A model generated the notes under the pieces. The model searched no databases. It saw only the letters and a list, made by a program, of their open reading frames with translations, and was not told the origin of the DNA. Made by a program: the position numbers and the translations under genes. This document shows, in pieces, positions 58,165 through 64,000 of a stretch of 64,000 nt of DNA. The first letter of the stretch is position 1; each line of letters begins with the position of its first letter. The stretch covers positions 353,065,486-353,129,485 of the forward strand of contig CM061142.1 of the NCBI GenBank assembly GCA_030789695.1, read 5' to 3'. The DNA is from Scilla litardierei. Taxonomy: Eukaryota; Streptophyta; Magnoliopsida; Asparagales; Asparagaceae.

Positions 58165-59689
58165 TGTTGGAAACAGCATCCTAACCTATGTTTGATGATA
58201 ATAAACCCTACTGAACTGTTCTAATATGTTTGTTGAGTGTGTCACAGGTCCCTATAGTCATGATTGCTCAGGTTACACATGAACGTACTCAAGTACGTTG
58301 AAATACGGAGCTGAAACTTCATTTGGAATTACACAAGCTGCTTAAACAAGAAAGTATAGCTATGAAACTCTACCCTAGAGTTAAACATAGGCTATAAACA
58401 TAATGGAAATTTTCTCAGGATTTATGGAGATTGTTTGAAGTCAAAATACGGGGAAATACGAGAAAATACAGAGTATACAAAGAAGAAACTTTTTCTACAA
58501 GTGGAGAAATGAGGTGAAACACTTCTAACATGTATATATGGGGCTCTGGGATTTTTGAGAATTTTTTGAGAATTTTTGGGAATTATTTGGTGCCAAAATA
58601 CTCAAGAATACGTCTGAAATACACTGGAAATTAGAGATACGGTACTGTTCATATAGCGGCGCCGTATACCGCGCTCAGCCGCCATCGACATGGATTCATC
58701 TCCGCCGTTGGATCTCCATCCAACGGCCCAGGCGCTGCCGACTTCGAGTCAGCGCTGGCGGGCGGCTCACGTGGGTCCGGGTCGTAGTTGGCGGGCGCGG
58801 ACGTCGAATCCGCGGGTGACATGGCCACATCTCAGCCACCCATCTGCGATCGAACGGCTGCCGACAGCGCATTTACGCGGATGCGGGTCCCGCTGCTTTA
58901 AAACCCGCAAGCCGCCCACGTTGCGGATCCCTTCGCACAGTGCACAGACCCGTTAACTCAATCCTATATATACTCATGTACATCTCTTCACATTTTCATC
59001 AATAAGTGGAGTTCTAGAGATCCAAATTGAGTTCCGTAAGAAGCGTTGCGACCGTGACTTCATCCCCGACGCAGTGACAGTAAGTTGAGCAGCTAGTTCC
59101 TCCTGTGCAGCAAATGAGATCATTTTGAGTGAGGAACTTCTACCGACTACTTCCACGGGGACAGTGACTACTTCTTCTACAGACATCCGATCATCATTCC
59201 GTAAGAAGCATTGCGAAGCTACTGATGTGCTGAAAGACGACAACCAGAGAGATCTTCACAAATGAGCTTTCTAAACTCTTGATCTTATTTATTTGTGAAG
59301 TTATTAATGTTTTGATCAGCATTTCTGTAATATAATTTCTTCCGCTATTTGGGACTCTGGGAACCAAACTTGTTGGGGCAAGTTGGGTTGGGGAGTGATT
59401 CTTGTATGTTTCTTTTTGGCTTTGGTGAGTTTGAGTTGGTCTGACAGGTTGGTGTTGGTGCACCAATCTAAGGGAGATTGTAACTTCTTAAAGAAACAGT
59501 ATAAGTGATTGCTCATTGGGGTGGACGTAGGTCATGGGGACCGAACCACGTTAAATTCTGTGTCTTCTGTGAATGCTTTGATTGTCCAATTCCTAAACTG
59601 CATGCTGTAAACTAGGCTTAATTTTTATCTTGCGATAATTTGGTCAAAGGCCTATTCACCCCCCCTCTAGGCCTTATTTAGATCCTACA
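58165..59689 (+). repeat. 5' LTR of SIRE-E
   Basis: 1525 bp, starts TGTTGGAAACAGC and ends GATCCTACA. It contains a GC-rich block at 58656-58955 just before a TATA-like box at 58965. Its partner LTR is beyond the window, so the start is set by the break in SIRE-D and the TG end. Confidence 0.82.
58965..58972 (+). promoter_or_regulatory. Probable TATA box of SIRE-E
   Basis: TATATATA immediately after the GC-rich block. A weaker alternative, TATATATG, lies at about 58533. Confidence 0.5.
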
Positions 59690-59691
59690 AG

Positions 59692-59706
59692 TGGTATCAA
59701 AGCACC
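59692..59706 (+). other. Primer-binding site, tRNA-Met type (SIRE-E)
   Basis: TGGTATCAAAGCACC two bases after the LTR; initiator tRNA-Met type with small differences from SIRE-A and SIRE-D. Confidence 0.8.
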
Positions 59707-59734
59707 AGGCCTGGCCATTTGAGTCTAGTTCATA

Positions 59735-61972
59735 ATGAATACATATGATTCAGCATTTGCTGAAGGACAGTCTACAGTTAGACCACCCAAATTTAATGGG
59801 ACTGATTTTGCTTACTGGAAAGCTAGGATGAAAATTTTCTTAGTCTCTTCAGATCTTGAAATTTGGAAAATTGTTGCTAAAGGCTATCACCCACCTACAA
59901 TCAAAATTGAAGATATTGATGTACCAAAACCAGAAGATAAATGGGATGATAACGATAACAAACTTTATGCTCTGAATGGTAAAGCTATGAATGCAATTAT
60001 CTGTGCACTTGACAGAACTGAGTTTAACCGTATATCTCATTGTCTTACTGCGCAGGAAATCTGGAACACTCTCGAAGTCACTCACGAAGGAACCTCTCAG
60101 GTGAAGGAGTCCAGATTAGCGCTGCTGAGCTCAGAGTACGATGGTTTCCATATGCTACCAGGAGAATCCATCAAGGACATGTACACTCGCTTCATCGACA
60201 TCGTATACAACTCAAAAGCCTTGGGAAAGTCTTACGACAGCATCGACCTCATTCGGAAAATCCTAAGAGCGCTTCCTAGTTCCTTCCGACCTAAAGTGAC
60301 GGCCATCCAAGAAGCTAGAGATCTCACTAAGCTGAAGCTGGATGATCTGATTGGGAATCTGTTATCCCATGAGCTGGAACTCAAAACCGTTGAGACAAGA
60401 GAAAAAGGTGAGGCTAAACCTTTAAAGACCATCGCTCTCAAAGCCGAAGAAAGTGACAAAGAAGATCTCGACGAGGAACATGCACTGATGGTCAGAGGAT
60501 TCCGACGCTTCATCAGAACTCCTGCCGGAAAATCTGAAATGGCAAAAAGGTTCAATCGTTTTAATAAGTTTAATCCTTTGAATTCCTCGTCTGAACAGAA
60601 TACTACTAAAAGTGTTCAATGTTTCAACTGCAAGAAATTTGGACATTTCATGAAAAACTGTCCAACAAAGAACGCGTCATCCGAAGCCAAAGGGAAATCA
60701 TTTGCGGTAACATGGGATGATGACGATGAAGACGAACCACAAGACGAGGTAGCGCAATCATCACTTTGCCTAATAGGTGAAAGCGACACGAACAAGGGAC
60801 TCAGCGTGGCTAAGGAACAACTGTGTGAGTGGTATTTGGATTCAGGCTGCTCAAGACACATGACAGGGAACAGCGACAAGTTCCTTAGCCTCGTGAAGCA
60901 AGAAGGAGGAAGTGTTACATTAGGGGACAACGGCAAGTGCAAGGTAATGGGTAAAGGTATTGTTGGAAACAATACTTTTAAAATTTCTGACGTCCTCTGG
61001 GTTGAAAATCTCAAACACAACCTCATCTCCATAAGCCAACTCTGTGACAAAGGTATGAAAGTACTTTTTGATGAGAAAATTTGTAAAATTTATGACTCGG
61101 TCACAGGTAATACCCTCTTCATAGCCAATAGGAAAAATAATGTTTATACAATAATAATTGAAGAAATGACAATTGCTAAATGTTTGATTGGTAGGGAGGA
61201 GGAGGCTATACTATGGCACCGGAGACTATCACATGCCAGCATGAAGTTGCTACATAAGCTGGAGAATAAAAACCTGGTCCGAGGCTTGCCACATCAACAG
61301 TACGAGAATGGTAAGTTGTGTGTTGCATGCACAAAAGGTAAGCAAACTAGATCCACTTTTACGGGAATTCGGGAAGTTACCACTTCACGAGTCCTAGAAT
61401 TGATTCATATGGATTTGTTTGGACCTACCGATGTTGCTAGCCTCAATGGAAAGAGATTTTGTTTTGTTTTGATCGATGATTTTTCTAGATATACATGGGT
61501 TTACTTCTTAGCCAAGAAATCGGATTCCTTTGAAAATTTCCAAAATTTTTGTAATCAAGTTTCAAATGAGAAAAATCTTTCAATTATGAAAATTAGAAGT
61601 GATCATGGTGGTGAATTTGAAAACTCTGTTTTTGAAAACTTCTGTTTGGAAAAAGGGATCTTACATGAATTTTCTTCTCCTAGAACACCTCAACAAAACG
61701 GGGTGGTCGAAAGAAAGAATCGAACTTTAAAAGAGATGGCAAGAAGCATGCTTAATGATTATTCTCTTCCTATGTATTTTTGGGCCGAAGTAGTGAATAC
61801 AGCCTGCTATGTCTGCAACAGGGTTATGCTTAGACCTTTAATGAACAAAACATCCTATGAACTGTGGCATGGCAAGACTCCTAACATTTCATATTTCAGA
61901 GTATTTGGATGCAGGTGTTTCATTTTAAACACAGGAGATCAGAAACACAGGAGATCAGCTGGGGACATTTGA
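59735..61972 (+). CDS. SIRE-E Gag-protease-integrase frame, ended by a frameshift
   Basis: 745 codons from ATG 59735 ([13 protein letters not shown]), the first ATG after the primer site and equivalent to the gag starts of SIRE-A and SIRE-D. UBN2-type gag covers residues about 20-235. The CCHC knuckle [14 protein letters not shown] is at 296-309. Protease has [13 protein letters not shown] with the active-site DSG at 369-371. The pre-integrase LWHRRLSH zinc region begins near 493. The integrase core has [17 protein letters not shown] (Asp 623) and [12 protein letters not shown] with the Glu. The frame enters a tandem 16-bp duplication at 61927-61958 and stops at 61970-61972. Gag lacks the coiled-coil and second-knuckle extension of SIRE-A and SIRE-D. 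Everything up to the duplication looks intact. Confidence 0.92.
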   Translation: MNTYDSAFAEGQSTVRPPKFNGTDFAYWKARMKIFLVSSDLEIWKIVAKGYHPPTIKIEDIDVPKPEDKWDDNDNKLYALNGKAMNAIICALDRTEFNRISHCLTAQEIWNTLEVTHEGTSQVKESRLALLSSEYDGFHMLPGESIKDMYTRFIDIVYNSKALGKSYDSIDLIRKILRALPSSFRPKVTAIQEARDLTKLKLDDLIGNLLSHELELKTVETREKGEAKPLKTIALKAEESDKEDLDEEHALMVRGFRRFIRTPAGKSEMAKRFNRFNKFNPLNSSSEQNTTKSVQCFNCKKFGHFMKNCPTKNASSEAKGKSFAVTWDDDDEDEPQDEVAQSSLCLIGESDTNKGLSVAKEQLCEWYLDSGCSRHMTGNSDKFLSLVKQEGGSVTLGDNGKCKVMGKGIVGNNTFKISDVLWVENLKHNLISISQLCDKGMKVLFDEKICKIYDSVTGNTLFIANRKNNVYTIIIEEMTIAKCLIGREEEAILWHRRLSHASMKLLHKLENKNLVRGLPHQQYENGKLCVACTKGKQTRSTFTGIREVTTSRVLELIHMDLFGPTDVASLNGKRFCFVLIDDFSRYTWVYFLAKKSDSFENFQNFCNQVSNEKNLSIMKIRSDHGGEFENSVFENFCLEKGILHEFSSPRTPQQNGVVERKNRTLKEMARSMLNDYSLPMYFWAEVVNTACYVCNRVMLRPLMNKTSYELWHGKTPNISYFRVFGCRCFILNTGDQKHRRSAGDI
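61927..61958 (+). repeat. 16-bp tandem duplication that breaks the pol frame
   Basis: AAACACAGGAGATCAG occurs twice in a row (61927-61942, 61943-61958). Sixteen is 1 mod 3, and the downstream frame continues in exactly the shifted phase, so this is the only visible cause of the break. Confidence 0.9.
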
Positions 61973-61991
61973 ATCCAAATCAGACGAAGGA

Positions 61992-63884
61992 GTGTTCGTA
62001 GGATATTCATCAAGGAGCAAAGCATACAGGATCTACAATAAACGAACCTTAACTGTTGTTGAGTCAATTAATGTGAAATTTGATGAAGCTGAAATAGATC
62101 TTTTAAATTGCAGGGAAACTGAAGATGCAGACAAGGAAACTACAGAGCATGAAAACATTGCTGAACCATCTATAGGCCAAAAGGAAGCTGAACCAGAAGT
62201 ACCACAAGGAAATAGACTGGAAAGAGGAGAGCTCAGGTTCAATCCACATCATCCACCTGAGCTGATCATGGGGACTCCTACGGAAGGTATACGCACTCGA
62301 TCCACTTTCAATAACTTGTGTTCCTTATGCATTCATGGTGACCTCATTTCTGAAATTGAACCTAAGAACGTTGAAATCGCTTTAACTGATGAAAGTTGGG
62401 TTATGGCCATGCATGATGAGATTAATCAGTTTGATAGAAATAATGTTTGGACATTAGTGCCCCGACCTGATAATTACCTAATTGTTGGCACTAAATGGAT
62501 TTTCAAAAACAAACTTGATGAATCTGGAAATGTAATCAGAAATAAGGCAAGATTAGTGGCCAAAGGATATAACCAGATTGAGGGAATTGATTGTGATGAA
62601 ACTTTTGCACCCGTTGCTAGATTAGAAGCCATTAGAATATTGCTGGCTTTTGCAAGTTTCAAAGGTTTTAAATTGAAGCAAATGGATGTGAAAAGTGCAT
62701 TTTTAAATGGTTATTTGAAAGAAGATGTTTTTGTTGAACAACCCCCTGGTTTTGAAAGTCATAGTTTTCCAAATCACGTTTACAAGTTGCAAAAGGCTTT
62801 GTATGGTCTGAAGCAAGCTCCCAGAGCTTGGTACGACCGTCTCAGTTCATATCTTTTGGAAAATAACTTTAAAAAGGGTAGTGCAGACAACACTTTGTTT
62901 ATCTTGCATGAACAGGATCATTTTCTTATTGTTCAGATTTATGTGGACGATATTATTTATGGTGCTACTAATGATCTTTTATGCCAAAAGTTTGAAAAGG
63001 TTATGCAGGATCAATTTGAGATGAGTCTGGTCGGAGAGTTGAAATACTTTTTGGGCTTTCAAGTAAGACAAACTGGAGATGGCATATATGTTTCCCAAAC
63101 CAAGTACATAAAAGAACTGTTGAAGAAATTTGGGATGGAAAATGCAAAGCCAATGCGAACTCCAATGAGTCCGACGACGAAGCTTGAAAAGGATGACAAA
63201 GGTATAAATGTGGACCAAAAGCTTTATCGAGGTATGATTGGGTCCTTACTCTATTTCACTACATCTAGACCAGACATCATGTTTTCTGTCTGTTTGTATG
63301 CACGATTTCAAGCCTGTCCAAAAGAATCACATTTGATAGCCATTAAGAGGATTTTTCGATATCTTATTCACACTCCTACACTTGGACTATGGTATCCCTC
63401 TTGTGGTAATCTTAATTTGGTTGGCTATGCTGATGCTGATTATGCTGGTAGTATGATTGATAGAAAGAGCACTAGTGGAACATGTTTTATGCTAGGACAT
63501 TCATTGGTTTCTTGGTCTAGTCGTAAGCAGAACAGTGTTGCTTTGTCCACTATTGAAGCTGAGTATATTGCCCTTGGCAGTTGCTGTGCCCAAGTACTTT
63601 GGATGATGCAAACCCTGTCTGACTACGGCTTGGATCTTAGAAAAGTTCCATTACGATGTGATAGTAAGAGTGCTATAGATCTTTCTAACAATCCTGTTCA
63701 TCACTCTCGGACAAAACACATAGATGTAAGACATCATTTTCTTAGAGATCATTTGGCAAAAGAGGATGTATCCATTGAATATATTTCTACTGATTCTCAG
63801 TTGGCAGATATCTTTACAAAACCTTTGCCAGAAGATCGTTTTTGTCGTCTACGTCTAGAACTGGGCATTATTGATTATATTTAG
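61992..63884 (+). CDS. SIRE-E integrase C-terminus, reverse transcriptase and RNase H
   Basis: 630 codons, in frame with the upstream pol once the 16-bp duplication is discounted; true coding resumes at about 61959. It begins with the end of the integrase C-terminal domain ([17 protein letters not shown]). RT covers about residues 130-375 with [31 protein letters not shown] and the catalytic YVDD at 317-320. RNase H has [29 protein letters not shown] and the [17 protein letters not shown] tail. The stop at 63882 is natural. No env-like frame is seen before the window ends. RT and RNase H appear undamaged, so this copy could supply activity only if the integrase frame break were bypassed. Confidence 0.92.
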   Translation: MFVGYSSRSKAYRIYNKRTLTVVESINVKFDEAEIDLLNCRETEDADKETTEHENIAEPSIGQKEAEPEVPQGNRLERGELRFNPHHPPELIMGTPTEGIRTRSTFNNLCSLCIHGDLISEIEPKNVEIALTDESWVMAMHDEINQFDRNNVWTLVPRPDNYLIVGTKWIFKNKLDESGNVIRNKARLVAKGYNQIEGIDCDETFAPVARLEAIRILLAFASFKGFKLKQMDVKSAFLNGYLKEDVFVEQPPGFESHSFPNHVYKLQKALYGLKQAPRAWYDRLSSYLLENNFKKGSADNTLFILHEQDHFLIVQIYVDDIIYGATNDLLCQKFEKVMQDQFEMSLVGELKYFLGFQVRQTGDGIYVSQTKYIKELLKKFGMENAKPMRTPMSPTTKLEKDDKGINVDQKLYRGMIGSLLYFTTSRPDIMFSVCLYARFQACPKESHLIAIKRIFRYLIHTPTLGLWYPSCGNLNLVGYADADYAGSMIDRKSTSGTCFMLGHSLVSWSSRKQNSVALSTIEAEYIALGSCCAQVLWMMQTLSDYGLDLRKVPLRCDSKSAIDLSNNPVHHSRTKHIDVRHHFLRDHLAKEDVSIEYISTDSQLADIFTKPLPEDRFCRLRLELGIIDYI

Positions 63885-64000
63885 AGTAAAAATATTATTT
63901 GGTGTGCTTTTATTGTTTTTGTGTGGTGTGCTACAAAAAAAATGAAAATGAAAAATAAAAAATAAAAAAAATGAAAAATAAAAATATAAAAAGAAAGGAA
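63885..64000 (+). other. Start of the SIRE-E 3' region
   Basis: A/T-rich sequence with A-runs interrupted by TG; no polypurine tract or LTR yet. Confidence 0.7.

Larger units (their letters stand above)
58165..64000 (+). mobile_element. SIRE-E: nearly complete SIRE-like Ty1/copia element, runs off the window
   Basis: 5' LTR 58165-59689, tRNA-Met-type primer site, gag-pol split into two frames by one short duplication, then A-rich 3' sequence. No 3' LTR is inside the window. It is the only element here with protease, integrase, RT and RNase H all present and well preserved. It lies inside the SIRE-D 3' LTR, so it is younger than SIRE-D. Confidence 0.92.

Overview
This window is plant nuclear DNA made almost entirely of nested transposable elements. 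I found no intact host gene. The support is LTR retrotransposons with plant-type lineages and primer sites (initiator-tRNA-Met and tRNA-Asp), plant-type Helitron ends, and small captured pieces of plant Rab GTPase and AGC-kinase genes. The GC-rich codons of the captured pieces hint at a monocot or basal angiosperm, but that is only an inference.

Layout: (1) 1-11604 is the 3' part of a decayed Athila-type Ty3/gypsy element (Athila-1). Its ORF1 is split by a recent gag-only copia element, SIRE-A (1049-8180). (2) 11605-31816 is a minus-strand Tekay/Del-type chromovirus with a perfect GGTTT target duplication. A second Athila-type element (Athila-2, 12880-23629) sits inside its 3' LTR. Athila-2 keeps gag, protease and ORF1 but has lost RT, RNase H and integrase. 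(3) 31817-34060 is unassigned AT-rich sequence with tandem repeats. (4) 34061-42893 is a short Helitron-like element split by a minus-strand gag-only copia element (Copia-C, 34471-42753, target duplication ATTTC). (5) 42894-44647 holds an exon-like fragment, a TA microsatellite and the 3' end of a LINE. (6) 44648-49294 is a Helitron-like element carrying Rab and AGC-kinase fragments. Next comes a third Helitron end with 34-bp minisatellites. (7) 51185-58164 is a second gag-only SIRE-like element (SIRE-D). Its 3' LTR is split by SIRE-E (58165 to beyond the window), the only element with a nearly complete gag-pol and a possible source of enzymes for the gag-only relatives.

Observations most worth follow-up: two candidate spliceosomal introns in the chromovirus gag-pol, each removable with the frame kept; arrays of short CG-containing palindromes just upstream of TATA boxes in unrelated LTRs, and again before ORF1 inside Athila-2, which suggests an internal promoter; repeated stem-loop plus polypurine modules in the Athila 3' regions; four stem-loops in the Copia-C leader; and an inverted, chimeric kinase/Rab capture in a Helitron.

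All boundaries come from reading LTR ends, primer sites, polypurine tracts and target duplications by eye. Lineage names rest on recognised protein motifs, not on database searches.
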